Shown here: piece by piece, positions 47,436 to 55,690 of the stretch
Position numbering within the stretch: position 1 is the stretch's first letter
How the letters are laid out: each line of letters begins with the position of its first letter
Assembly: GCF_014925385.1 (NCBI RefSeq)
Contig: NZ_JACSDK010000016.1
Coordinates: 62,001-126,000, forward strand
Length of the DNA: 64,000 nucleotides
Direction of reading: 5' to 3'
DNA from: Pelagibius marinus
GTDB taxonomy: Bacteria > Pseudomonadota > Alphaproteobacteria > Kiloniellales > Kiloniellaceae
Position numbers and translations under genes: made by a program
Notes under the pieces: model-generated
What the model was told of the DNA's origin: nothing
The model's database searches: none
The model's input: the letters and a program-made list of their open reading frames with translations, nothing else

Positions 47436-47891
47436 ATGCCTTCGAAAAGTGAAACGCCGCCCATCGGGGGCAAGCCGCGCGGCGGCCTGGCTACCCGGAC
47501 CCTCGCCATGCCCGCCGACGCCAATCCCAATGGCGACATCTTCGGTGGCTGGGTCCTGTCGCAGATGGATATCGCCGCCGGCATCGCCGCGGGCGCACGC
47601 GCCCGCGGACGGGTCGCAACGGTGGCCGTCGACGCCATGGTGTTTCACCTTCCGGTTTATGTGGGCGACGTGCTGGGCACCTATACGGAAGTCATCCGGG
47701 TCGGGCGCACCTCCATGGCGATCCATGTCGAGGCCTGGGCGCTGCGCGGCAGCATCAGCGCCAGCGGGCCCAACGAGCATGTCCGGGTGACCCAGGGAAC
47801 CTTCACCCTGGTCGCCATCGACGACAACGGGCGGCCTCGCCCGGTTCCTGAAAAACCCCTGCCGCCGGAAAACGAGGAGGGAGCCGCATGA
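47436..47891 (+). CDS. Hotdog-fold acyl-CoA thioesterase (YciA-like)
   Basis: A 151-residue hotdog thioesterase that hydrolyses acyl-CoA. It has the YciA signature TRTLAMPADANPNGDIFGGWVLSQMDIAAGIAA, with the catalytic Asp in GDIFGGW, and VDAMVFHLPVYVGDVLGTYTEVIRVGRTSM. The ATG at 47436 is chosen; an in-frame GTG at 47418 is possible. Its stop overlaps the next gene's start by 4 bp. It is divergent from parE. Confidence 0.93.
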   Translation: MPSKSETPPIGGKPRGGLATRTLAMPADANPNGDIFGGWVLSQMDIAAGIAAGARARGRVATVAVDAMVFHLPVYVGDVLGTYTEVIRVGRTSMAIHVEAWALRGSISASGPNEHVRVTQGTFTLVAIDDNGRPRPVPEKPLPPENEEGAA

Positions 47892-48280
47892 GACGCCTGC
47901 TTATCGCCAGTCTGCTTGTAGCCAGTCTGCTTGTTGCCTGTCTGCTGGGCCTTCTGCCCGTGACGCCGGCCCTGGCCGGAGAAGCCGACGTGGTTGCCGC
48001 CGAGGCCGAGCAGGAGAGCGACGGCACCTGGCGCTTCCGGGTCACGCTGCGCCACGGCGACGAAGGCTGGGACCACTATGCCGACCGCTGGCAGGTGGAG
48101 ACCCCGGAGGGACGCGTCCTCGGCACCCGGGTGCTGCTGCATCCCCACGAGAACGAGCAGCCTTTCACCCGCGCCCTGGGCGGCGTGGTGATCCCGCCGG
48201 AGGTCGAGGAGGTGCTGATCCGCGCCCACGATTCAGTGCACGCCGACGGCGGCGCCACGCTTACCGTCAGGCTGCGCTGA
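47888..48280 (+). CDS. Exported hypothetical protein (130 aa)
   Basis: A periplasmic or lipid-anchored protein of unknown family. The signal region is made of a repeated unit, LLIAS-LLVAS-LLVAC, and offers both a lipobox (LVAC) and a later AxA cleavage site (TPALAG). The mature part (DGTWRFRVTLRHGDEGWDHYADRWQVETPEGRVLGTRVLLHPHENEQPFTRAL) looks like a single beta-sandwich domain with several His and acidic residues. It overlaps the thioesterase stop by 4 bp and is probably co-translated. Confidence 0.8.
   Translation: MRRLLIASLLVASLLVACLLGLLPVTPALAGEADVVAAEAEQESDGTWRFRVTLRHGDEGWDHYADRWQVETPEGRVLGTRVLLHPHENEQPFTRALGGVVIPPEVEEVLIRAHDSVHADGGATLTVRLR
47897..47941 (+). repeat. Three tandem 15-bp units within a signal peptide
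   Basis: Units start at 47897, 47912 and 47927 and follow the pattern CTGCTTRTHGCCWGT, each encoding Leu-Leu-(Ile/Val)-Ala-(Ser/Cys). Unit length is a multiple of three, so slippage would lengthen or shorten the hydrophobic core without breaking the frame. Confidence 0.8.
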
Positions 48281-48310
48281 GCAACGCCGCCGGCATCGGA
48301 GCAGGCCGCC

Positions 48311-48907
48311 TCAGGTGGCGAGGGAGCGCCACAGCCGAAAAGGGGCGCCGGGCTCCTCCCGCGCGACCCAGCTGTAGGGCAGCTCACGCCAGGGCATGAC
48401 CCGGTAGGTCAGGTTGTCCATGACATAGACGCCCCTGTCGCTGTGGACCAGGAGGACGGCGTGACCGCGCCCCCGGTCCAGCTTGCAGGCGGCGAGGGTA
48501 AGGGCGCCACGCGGAAAGCCGTGTTCCTGGATCAGGGTCTGCAGTTTGCGGATCGCATAATCCTCGCAGTCGCCGGCCCGGTCGCCGACCTCCCAGATAT
48601 CTTTCCCGGCGTCGTCGCGGAACTGGATGCGTTTGTTGACCTCCTTGTTCACCTTCATGAGCTGCGAGGCGCGTCCCAGGGTCAGCTTGACCGGCTCGAA
48701 GCGGGTCTCTGCCGGGTCCAGTTCCGGGTGCTGGCGCAGCAGCGCGAACCAGGCCGACGGCGCGGGGATCAGCTTGCCGGCCGACATGGTGGAGGACTTG
48801 GGTAGGGGGCCTGGCAGGCCGTTCATGGCCGATTGCACGGGTGCGGGGAACGCGATGCTGGCGGCAGTGCCGCCCAGGCCCAAGAGCAAGTGTCTTCGTG
48901 ACAGCAA
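48311..48907 (-). CDS. Transglutaminase-like cysteine protease (BTLCP family), Tat-type signal
   Basis: A 198-residue exported protein of the bacterial transglutaminase-like cysteine proteinase family, which includes LapG. The N-terminus carries a twin-arginine-like signal (LSRRHLLLGLGGTAASIAF). The catalytic triad is visible: Cys in RAGDCEDYAIRK, His in GRGHAVLLV and Asp in YVMDNLTYRV. LapG-type members cleave adhesins on the cell surface; a partner adhesin or LapD is not in this window, so the target is unknown. Confidence 0.92.
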   Translation of the reverse strand: MLSRRHLLLGLGGTAASIAFPAPVQSAMNGLPGPLPKSSTMSAGKLIPAPSAWFALLRQHPELDPAETRFEPVKLTLGRASQLMKVNKEVNKRIQFRDDAGKDIWEVGDRAGDCEDYAIRKLQTLIQEHGFPRGALTLAACKLDRGRGHAVLLVHSDRGVYVMDNLTYRVMPWRELPYSWVAREEPGAPFRLWRSLAT

Positions 48908-49417
48908 GAGGCTACTCCGAACGTGGTAATCCGTTTGATAGAGGAGTAGCGTTTTACTTGATGTCTGGGCGTGATTTATTCGGGGGGATTGTATGACATC
49001 AAAATTAGAAAGTCGGGGTATTCGGAATATGTTAATATAAAATTAGTCTTCTCGCCTTACGTTAGAGGTATATTTAATTCTTTCTCAATATTCCCTGCCA
49101 AAAGGTTGCCGTTCCCGGCCCCGCTCGCGCTTTTGGAGCAGCGAACACTGCGAACTCTATCCTATTAGCCCCATCGATGCTTGTGATGCCTGGGTGACCA
49201 CTTCACGGCAGAAGTGTGGTGAAAAAAGATCGCTTCTGTGTTTACGGCGCACTCTTTACTTGCCGTTAACCATATTGGTTTTGGCAGCGAGTCGCCGCCG
49301 GGAGGCGGTCGCGGGCAAAGAAAAAGCCCCGCCGGCGTCGTGCCGGCGGGGCCTTCTTTTGCGAGGGGGCGGCGGGCCGCCCCCTCCGGACGTCACTGGG
49401 ACGTCACAGGGGCTGCA
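48908..49417. other. 510-bp intergenic region, AT-rich in its centre
   Basis: The stretch from about 48955 to 49110 is clearly more AT-rich than the surroundings. It holds a 65-codon plus-strand frame (48971-49168) with no family signal, probably chance. The right end contains the glnA terminator. Promoter elements for the protease gene should lie at the left end, but I could not assign them. Confidence 0.5.
49326..49352 (-). terminator. Strong, probably bidirectional terminator after glnA
   Basis: An 11-bp perfect stem, GCCCCGCCGGC (49326-49336) and GCCGGCGGGGC (49342-49352), with loop GTCGT. On the minus strand it is followed by TTTTT (glnA side), and on the plus strand by CTTCTTTT. Confidence 0.92.
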
Positions 49418-50827
49418 TCAGGACGAGTAGTACATCTTGAACTCGACCGGGTGCGGGGCGTGCTCGAACTCGTAGATCTCTTCCCACTTCAGATCCATGT
49501 AGCCGTCGATCTGGTCGCGGGTGAAGACGTCGCCGGCCAGCAGGAACTCGTGGTCGGCTTCCAGGGCCTCCATGGCTTCCCGCAGGGAGCCGCAGACCGT
49601 CGGCACGCCGGCCAGCTCTTCCGGCGGCAGGTCGTAGAGGTCCTTGTCCATCGGATCGCCCGGGTGGATCTTGTTCTTGATACCGTCCAGGCCGGCCATG
49701 AGCATCGCCGAGAAGGCGAGATAGGGGTTGGCGGTGGGATCCGGGAAGCGGATCTCGACGCGCTTGGCCTTGGGGCTCTCGCCGTAGGGAATACGGCAGG
49801 AGGCCGAACGGTTGCGCGCCGAGTAGGCGAGCAGCACCGGCGCCTCGAAGCCCGGGATCAACCGCTTGTAGCTGTTGGTCGAGGGGTTGGTGAAGGCGTT
49901 CAGCGCCTTGGCGTGCTTGATGATGCCGCCGATGTAGAAGAGGCACATCTCCGACAGGCCGGCATAGCCGTCACCGGCGAACAGCGGGTTGCCGTCCTTC
50001 CAGATCGACTGGTGGGTGTGCATGCCCGAGCCGTTGTCGCCGGCCACCGGCTTCGGCATGAAGGTCGCCGTCTTGCCGTACTGGTCGGCAACCTGCTGAA
50101 CCACGTACTTGTAGATCTGCATGCCGTCGGCGGCTTTCACCAGCGGCTCGAACTTGATGCCCAGCTCGTGCTGAGACGGCGCCACCTCGTGGTGATGCTT
50201 TTCGACGTCGAGGCCCATCTCGTCCATGACCTTCAGCATCTCGGCGCGCAGGTCCATGGCCGAGTCGACCGGAGGCACCGGGAAGTAGCCGCCCTTGATG
50301 CCCGGACGGTGACCCAGGTTGCCCTGCTCGAAAATGGCGCCGGTGTTGTAGGGGCCCTCGTTGGAGTCCAGGAAGTAGAAGGTCTGGTTCTGGGAGACCT
50401 CGTAGCGCACGTCGTCGAAGACGAAGAACTCGGCTTCCGGACCCCAGAAGGAGGAGTCGCCGATACCGGTCGACTTCAGATGCTCGACGGCGCGCACCGC
50501 GGTCGAGCGCGGGTCGCGGCCATACAGCTGGCCGGTCGACGGTTCCACGATGTTGCAGAAGAGGATGAGCTGCGGAAGGTTCGAGAAGGGATCCATCACC
50601 GCCGTGCTCAGGTCGGGCTGCAGGATCATGTCGGACTCGTTGATCGCCTTCCAGCCGGCGATCGATGAACCGTCGAACATGATGCCTTCGGTGAGGGCGT
50701 CCTCGTCGATGGCCTTCACGTGCATGGCAACGTGCTGCCACTTACCGCGCGGATCGGTGAAGCGGTAGTCGACGTAGACGATGTTCTTCTCTTTGATCAT
50801 CTCAAGGATGGTTTTAGCGTCAGACAT
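49418..50827 (-). CDS. glnA: Glutamine synthetase, type I
   Basis: A 469-residue GSI that makes glutamine from glutamate, ammonia and ATP. It has the beta-Grasp start ([36 protein letters not shown]), the metal-site segment [14 protein letters not shown], the ATP-binding [10 protein letters not shown], and [10 protein letters not shown]-like [26 protein letters not shown]. The adenylylation site is present ([11 protein letters not shown], Tyr about 398), so the enzyme should be controlled by GlnE. It follows glnB by 101 bp. Confidence 0.97.
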   Translation of the reverse strand: MSDAKTILEMIKEKNIVYVDYRFTDPRGKWQHVAMHVKAIDEDALTEGIMFDGSSIAGWKAINESDMILQPDLSTAVMDPFSNLPQLILFCNIVEPSTGQLYGRDPRSTAVRAVEHLKSTGIGDSSFWGPEAEFFVFDDVRYEVSQNQTFYFLDSNEGPYNTGAIFEQGNLGHRPGIKGGYFPVPPVDSAMDLRAEMLKVMDEMGLDVEKHHHEVAPSQHELGIKFEPLVKAADGMQIYKYVVQQVADQYGKTATFMPKPVAGDNGSGMHTHQSIWKDGNPLFAGDGYAGLSEMCLFYIGGIIKHAKALNAFTNPSTNSYKRLIPGFEAPVLLAYSARNRSASCRIPYGESPKAKRVEIRFPDPTANPYLAFSAMLMAGLDGIKNKIHPGDPMDKDLYDLPPEELAGVPTVCGSLREAMEALEADHEFLLAGDVFTRDQIDGYMDLKWEEIYEFEHAPHPVEFKMYYSS

Positions 50828-50928
50828 GGATGCTCTTTCCGTTTCTTCTGTAAACCGTGATTGACGTTAGCCTCTGCCGGCTGTCCCCGGCCGCGAAGTG
50901 GCCACCGTGACCTGGCCGGCGCGCCGTC

Positions 50929-51291
<363 letters not shown>

Positions 51292-51372
51292 TTATAGGGT
51301 GAGTCTTAGCTGGGTAGCTCTGGCCTGTTGTCTCTTCCGTTTGCTGGCGAACCAGTGTCCACCTTCGCGTAA

Positions 51373-51387
51373 GCATGAGCCGTGCCA
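51373..51387 (-). promoter_or_regulatory. Sigma-54 (RpoN)-type promoter of glnB-glnA
   Basis: On the minus strand the sequence reads TGGCACGGCTCATGC, matching the -24/-12 pattern with GG and GC separated by exactly 10 nt. It sits about 105 bp upstream of the glnB ATG, a normal distance. It implies NtrC-type activation under nitrogen limitation; no convincing NtrC site was found upstream by eye. Confidence 0.75.
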
Positions 51388-51496
51388 AGTCGTGGGAGCC
51401 CGGCGAAACCTGGGCCCGCGGAACGAAAAGGCCCGGATTGGCTCACAAAATCCGCGCATTGCTGCCCAATTACTAAGCAGTTTGCACGCAAACTAA

Positions 51497-52684
51497 TCAT
51501 GCGCTCCGGGCCTGCTGATCCGCCAGATAGACGGCGATGCGTTCCAGGGCGGCGCGGATGTTGTCCTGGGAATTCGCGTAGGAGAGGCGCAGGTAGCCTT
51601 CGCCGAACCGCCCGAAGGAGGTGCCGGCGATGGTCGCCACCCCGGCCTGCTCCAGCAGCTTCACCTCCAGGGTCTTGGCGTCGATGCCGGTGCCGGACAC
51701 GTTGGGGAAGGCGTAGAAGGCGCCGGCGGGCTCCACGCAGGAGATGCCGGGGATGTCGTTCAGCGCCCGGTGGATGGTGCGCCGGCGCATGTCGAAGGCG
51801 CTCATCATCTCGGCCACCGCGTCCTGGGGACCGCGCAGGGCGGCGATGCCGGCATACTGGCTCGCCGCGTTGACGCAGGAGTGGCAGTTGATCGCCAGGC
51901 GCGTGGCCGCCTCGACCAGGGCTTTGGGCCAGACCGCGAAGCCCAGCCGCCAGCCGGTCATGGCGTAGGTCTTGCTCCAGCCGTCCAGCATGATCACCCG
52001 GTCGCGCAGCTGCGGGTACTGCAGCAGGCTGACGTGCTCACGCCCGTCGTAGAGCATCTGGCTGTAGATCTCGTCCGACAGGATGGCGACGTCGGGATGG
52101 GCCTCGAGCCCCTCGACCAGGCGGTCGACCTCCTCGCGCGGCGTCACGCCGCCGGTCGGGTTGGCCGGGCTGTTGAGGATGATCAGGCGGGTCTGCGGCG
52201 TGATCAGACTCAGCACCTCCTCGGCGGAGAAGGCGAAGCCGCTGTCCTCGCGCAGCGGGATCGGCACCGCCGTGGCGCCGGAGAAGTTGATCACCGACTC
52301 ATAGATGGGAAAGCCGGGGTTGGGGTAGAGGATCTCAGCGCCGGCCTCGCCGAACATCAGGACGGCGAAGAACATGGTCACCTTGCCGCCCGGCACCACG
52401 ACCACGTTGGCCGGATCGACGCTGACCCGGTGGCGCAGCTCCAGGTCTTCGGCCACGGCTTCGCGCAGTTCGGGGATTCCGTTGGCCGGCGTGTAGCCGT
52501 GGTGGCCGTCGCGCAGCGCCTTGACCGCCGCCTCCACCACGTGCTCGGGCGTCTGGAAGTCGGGCTGGCCGATGCCCAGGTTGATAATGTCGCGCCCCTG
52601 GGCCTCGAGCTGCTTGGCGCGCGCCAGCACCTCGAAGGCGCTTTCGGTGCCCAGCCGCGCGATCGCAGCCGCGGTCTTCAGCAT
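51497..52684 (-). CDS. Class I PLP-dependent aminotransferase
   Basis: A 395-residue fold-type I aminotransferase. It has NLGIGQPDFQTPEHVVEAA, GYTPANGIPELREAVAEDL, the PNPGFP and NSPANPTGGV motifs, and the PLP lysine in DGWSKTYAMTGWRLGFAV, followed by the C-terminal Arg in YLRLSYANS. It resembles aspartate/alanine-type aminotransferases; the amino donor cannot be fixed. ATG at 52684 follows AGGAGGGG at a good distance; upstream open frame lacks family residues. Confidence 0.93.
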   Translation of the reverse strand: MLKTAAAIARLGTESAFEVLARAKQLEAQGRDIINLGIGQPDFQTPEHVVEAAVKALRDGHHGYTPANGIPELREAVAEDLELRHRVSVDPANVVVVPGGKVTMFFAVLMFGEAGAEILYPNPGFPIYESVINFSGATAVPIPLREDSGFAFSAEEVLSLITPQTRLIILNSPANPTGGVTPREEVDRLVEGLEAHPDVAILSDEIYSQMLYDGREHVSLLQYPQLRDRVIMLDGWSKTYAMTGWRLGFAVWPKALVEAATRLAINCHSCVNAASQYAGIAALRGPQDAVAEMMSAFDMRRRTIHRALNDIPGISCVEPAGAFYAFPNVSGTGIDAKTLEVKLLEQAGVATIAGTSFGRFGEGYLRLSYANSQDNIRAALERIAVYLADQQARSA

Positions 52685-52872
52685 TTCCGCCCCTCCTGGC
52701 TTGTTCTTGTACCCGGATTTTCGGCTGCACACTATGGCAGAGCGGGGCTGGGCCGCAAGGCGGCTGAGAGAGCGGAAAACTTGGGGATCAGCGCGCCCTT
52801 GACGGCTGCGGGCCGGAGGTCTAAACACGCCCATCCGAGGCGCCGCGCCTTTCAGTGCGGCCCGCCCTGATG

Positions 52873-52949
52873 GTGGCTGTAGCTCAGTTGGTTAGAGCGC
52901 CTGGTTGTGGTCCAGGAGGTCGTGGGTTCAAATCCCATCAGCCACCCCA
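52873..52949 (+). tRNA. tRNA-His (anticodon GTG)
   Basis: A full cloverleaf: acceptor GTGGCTG (52873-52879) pairs with CAGCCAC (52939-52945), D-loop AGCTCAGTTGGTTAGAGC, anticodon stem-loop CTGGTTGTGGTCCAG with GTG, and T-arm GTGGGTTCAAATCCCAT. G at 52872 could be the extra 5' G typical of tRNA-His, opposite C at 52946. A CCA follows directly. Confidence 0.96.
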
Positions 52950-53209
52950 AACTCTCCCCAGCCTCTTCTTTGTCACGCCTGCGGGCCCTTTGGTCCCGGC
53001 GATGACGCTTCCATGAAATTCTTCGTCGTCGGTGCGGCGGAAGCGCGAAAGGCTTGTCCTCAAGTTGACAAAGCGGGCACTGGCCGTAAGGTCAGGGTAC
53101 ACCCAACACCGCCGCCGCCGCGCGCCCATGACAGGTTCATGGCCGTCGCCGCCGCACGGCGCATGCCGGGACCTGCCGGTCCCAGACTAAACCGCCGGAG
53201 GATATAGCC

Positions 53210-53221
53210 ATCACTAGTGAT
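53210..53221. promoter_or_regulatory. 12-bp perfect palindrome at the XRE gene start
   Basis: ATCACTAGTGAT is fully symmetric and begins at the proposed AUC start codon. Its position suits an autoregulatory operator or an mRNA element for the adjacent HTH gene. A 12-bp palindrome could also be chance. Confidence 0.4.
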
Positions 53222-53605
53222 CAGAACGAGACCAACGCGCTGGACCAGTCCGACACCATCGGTGGGCGCATCGGCCGCGCCCGCGAAGCCGCCGGTCTAT
53301 CGGTGGCCCAGGCCGCGCGCCGGCTGGGCGTGAAGACGGCGACCTGGCAGGGCTGGGAGAACGACCGCTCAGAGCCGCGCTCCAACAAACTGACCATGAT
53401 CGCCGGAACCTTGGGGGTCAGCCCCGCCTGGCTGCTCACCGGGCTGGGCGATGGTCCCACCGAGGGGATCGATGACGAGGTTCAGGCGCTGCGCCAGGAG
53501 GTCGGCTTGATCGTCCAGGATGTGGCCTCGGCCCAGGCCCGCCTCGACGCGGTGCTGAAGCGCCTGGAGGCCTTCCATTCCTTCCACCATGTGGAGCCCA
53601 ACTAG
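53210..53605 (+). CDS. XRE-family helix-turn-helix regulator, apparent AUC start
   Basis: The frame encodes a Cro/C1-type HTH (TIGGRIGRAREAAGLSVAQAARRLGVKTATWQGWENDRSEPRSNKLTMIAGTLGV) followed by an acidic, helical C-terminal segment (EVQALRQEVGLIVQDVASAQARLDAVLKRLEAF). No ATG, GTG or TTG precedes the HTH in frame: the frame opens after a TGA at 53129 and the first canonical start, GTG at 53303, would delete the first helix. GGAGG at 53197-53201 lies 8 nt before ATC at 53210, giving ITSDQNETNALDQSD as N-terminus (131 codons). So either a rare AUC start or a mutation/sequencing error is implied. Confidence 0.72.
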   Translation: MTSDQNETNALDQSDTIGGRIGRAREAAGLSVAQAARRLGVKTATWQGWENDRSEPRSNKLTMIAGTLGVSPAWLLTGLGDGPTEGIDDEVQALRQEVGLIVQDVASAQARLDAVLKRLEAFHSFHHVEPN

Positions 53606-53629
53606 GGCAGGGGAGATCGCTACGCCGGG

Positions 53630-54400
53630 TCAGTCGCCGTCCAGCAAGGTGCCGCTGGCAGCGGCCAGCGGCGGCCGGCGCTCGGCGTTGAGGACAGACA
53701 GCATGGAGGAGAGGCGCCAGCCGTCGGCCTGCGCCGCGTCGTCCAAAGCCAGAGAGAAGCTGATTCCCAGGCTGTAGGCCCCGGCGCTGTCGGCCACGAA
53801 GTCGGAGGTCATATCGAAGGCCCCGATCGGCAGGCGGAAACCGAAGCGGGCCTCCGAAATTCGCTCCAAGGGCCGGTGGTCCAATCCGGCCCGCAGCGTT
53901 CCGCCATCATCGAATTGCCAGTCGGACTGAATGCCCAGCCGCGTCACCTGGGCCGTCGGCAACACATCCTATTCGACCACGCCTTGCTGCCGGCCGCCGA
54001 AAAAGCTGCCGGCCAGGCTGAAACGGCCGCTGCCGTGGCGGGTCTCGCTGCCGTCGATCGCGGTGCTGCGGATAAGAGGATTTTCCTCACGGCCGTCTTC
54101 CCGGTAGTTCCGGTTGAGGTAGGCCAGGTACTCGCTGTGACACAGCGCCAGGGCGACGCCCCCCAGGTCTGTCCGGGCCGATATTTCACCGATGGGATGG
54201 GAAACGTCATGCAAGGCCAGGTCGAAGTGGTCGGCGCGGCTCTCCCCGCAGAACAGGATCGCCGCCAGAACCAGCCCTGCCGCGCCGGCAAGGCCGCGGA
54301 TACGGCAGGAAGGCTGCCGGAAAGCCGGGAGAGGCAGGGGTTTCAAGTGGTTGCTGAGCGTTCGGGGAGGGAAACGCACGGGAACCGGGGTTCTCTGCAA
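53630..54400 (-). pseudogene. Exported protein gene interrupted by an in-frame amber codon
   Basis: Two open segments lie in one frame: 54400-53969, ending in TAG, and its direct continuation to a stop at 53630. Only the TAG at 53971-53969 separates them. The first part has a signal-like stretch (RIRGLAGAAGLVLAAILFCGESRA) then DHFDLALHDVSHPIGEISARTDLGGVALALCHSEYLAYLNRNYRED; the second (QVTRLGIQSDWQFDDGGTLRAGLDHRPLERISEARFGFRLPIGAFD) has the alternating pattern of an outer-membrane beta barrel. The start is TTG 54400 or GTG 54379. I do not recognise the family. A recent nonsense mutation, readthrough, or sequence error would all fit. Confidence 0.6.
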
Positions 54401-54888
54401 GGGTTAATCAGATATTAAGAACAGATAAAGTAAAAAGTTTAATATCCCATAAACCATAGTTGTGTGCGTACGTTTCACGTGAAACAAATTACTTATCATG
54501 AGTTAACAAGACGCGATAGATCAACTATTCACCTCCTTGGTTGGTTTAATTACATAGAAACAAAAGAATTCATCGGCTGTGGGCAAATTATGTCGCCGCC
54601 GAATCGGGCTGTGGCAAGATTGTGGTCGTGGTGCGATTTCAGATTCTTGCGATCCGGCGCTGCGCTTTATTGCCGGCCGCTCGCCCGGACCGGCCAAAAT
54701 ATTGGACGGGCGCACCGCGGCCACTAAAACGCCGAATTCAGCGAAAGACTCTTTGGCATTACTTGCGCCGAGAGGCGCACGCGGGCCTCTATCGCCCGCC
54801 GACCGGTTGACGCTAAGCTTGCCGCGCCCGGGAGTCGGGCCGCGCCGTTGCCGGCGGGTATCAGGTGTTCAGGGAGGCGAAGGGCAGG
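54401..54888. other. 488-bp intergenic region, AT-rich, containing a parS match
   Basis: The left 180 bp are markedly AT-rich. An 8-bp inverted repeat, GATATTAA (54411-54418) and TTAATATC (54439-54446), lies upstream of the broken minus-strand gene and may belong to its promoter. The parS-like palindrome follows at 54472. From about 54600 the composition returns to normal; no family-bearing gene is seen before the aldolase. Confidence 0.55.
54472..54485. other. parS centromere-like site (ParB binding)
   Basis: GTTTCACGTGAAAC is a perfect 14-bp palindrome. With its flanks (C at 54471, A at 54486) it matches the conserved bacterial parS sequence at 15 of 16 positions. It lies in a non-coding AT-rich gap. 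parS sites cluster near the chromosome origin and nucleate ParB spreading; parA/parB are not in this window. Confidence 0.85.
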
Positions 54889-55665
54889 GTGAGCCAGTCA
54901 TTAAAGGCGAGAATGCAGGGCGGAACGGCGGCTTTCGGCTATTGGACGGAGCTGTTCAGCCCGACGGCGACGGAAATCATGGCGGTGGCCGGCTATGATT
55001 GCACGATGATCGACCTGGAGCACGGCGCGGCGGACCTGGGCGACGCCGTAGCCGTGATGCGGGCGCTGGGCGGCAGCGGCTGTACGCCCCTGGTGCGCGT
55101 GCCGGCCAATGACCCGGCCTGGATCAAGCGGGTCCTGGACGCCGGTGCCCGGGGCGTCATGGTGCCGGCGGTGAACTCTGCGGCGGAAGCCGAGGCGGCC
55201 GTAGCGGCCTGCCACTACCCGCCGCGGGGCTTCCGTGGCATGGCGGCGCCGATCGTACGTGCGGCACGCTACGGCGACGACTGGCGGGGCTACGTGCGCG
55301 ACATCGCCGAGAGCCTGCTGGTGATCTGCCAGGTGGAAACCCAGGAGGCGGTGGAGAGCGTGGCTGAAATCGTCGCCGTTGACAGGCTGGACATGGTCTT
55401 CGTCGGCCCCTTCGACCTCTCCGGCAGCCTGGGCCGCCTGGGCGAGCCCGATCACCCGGACGTACGCGCCGCCATCAGCCGGGTGGAGCAGGCGGCCAAG
55501 GCGGCGGGCTGCCTGCTGGGTGGCATTCCCACGCCCGAGCGCTCCCCGAAAGCCCTCTACGAGGCGGGTTATGACCTGGTGCTGGCCGATATCGACCTGG
55601 TGATGCTGCGTGAAGGTGCGCTGGCCGGGGTGACGGCTTTGCGCGAAGCGGCCGGGCGCGGCTAG
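54889..55665 (+). CDS. HpcH/HpaI-family class II aldolase
   Basis: A 258-residue member of the 2-keto-3-deoxy-acid aldolase family (HpaI/GarL/RhmA), which cleaves 2-oxo-3-deoxy acids to pyruvate and an aldehyde using a divalent metal. Visible: MIDLEHGAADLG, the RVPANDPAWIKRVLDAGARGVMVPAVNSAAEAEAAV segment, the metal Glu in ICQVETQEAVE, and the Asp in FVGPFDLSGSLG. I prefer the GTG at 54889 (SQSLKARMQGGTAAFGYW begins like relatives); GTG at 54865 would add eight residues. It is 25 bp from the NAD(P)HX repair gene. Confidence 0.88.
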   Translation: MSQSLKARMQGGTAAFGYWTELFSPTATEIMAVAGYDCTMIDLEHGAADLGDAVAVMRALGGSGCTPLVRVPANDPAWIKRVLDAGARGVMVPAVNSAAEAEAAVAACHYPPRGFRGMAAPIVRAARYGDDWRGYVRDIAESLLVICQVETQEAVESVAEIVAVDRLDMVFVGPFDLSGSLGRLGEPDHPDVRAAISRVEQAAKAAGCLLGGIPTPERSPKALYEAGYDLVLADIDLVMLREGALAGVTALREAAGRG

Positions 55666-55690
55666 CGGCGCCCCGGCTGAGATTTCCACC

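Noticed and set aside
48971-49168. 65-codon plus-strand frame in the AT-rich gap left of the glnA terminator
   Set aside because: No ribosome-binding site, no homology signal, and composition matches surrounding non-coding DNA.
54464-54727. 87-codon plus-strand open frame covering the parS palindrome
   Set aside because: Starts at a GTG without a ribosome-binding site, shifts composition mid-way from AT-rich to GC-rich, and has no recognisable domain.
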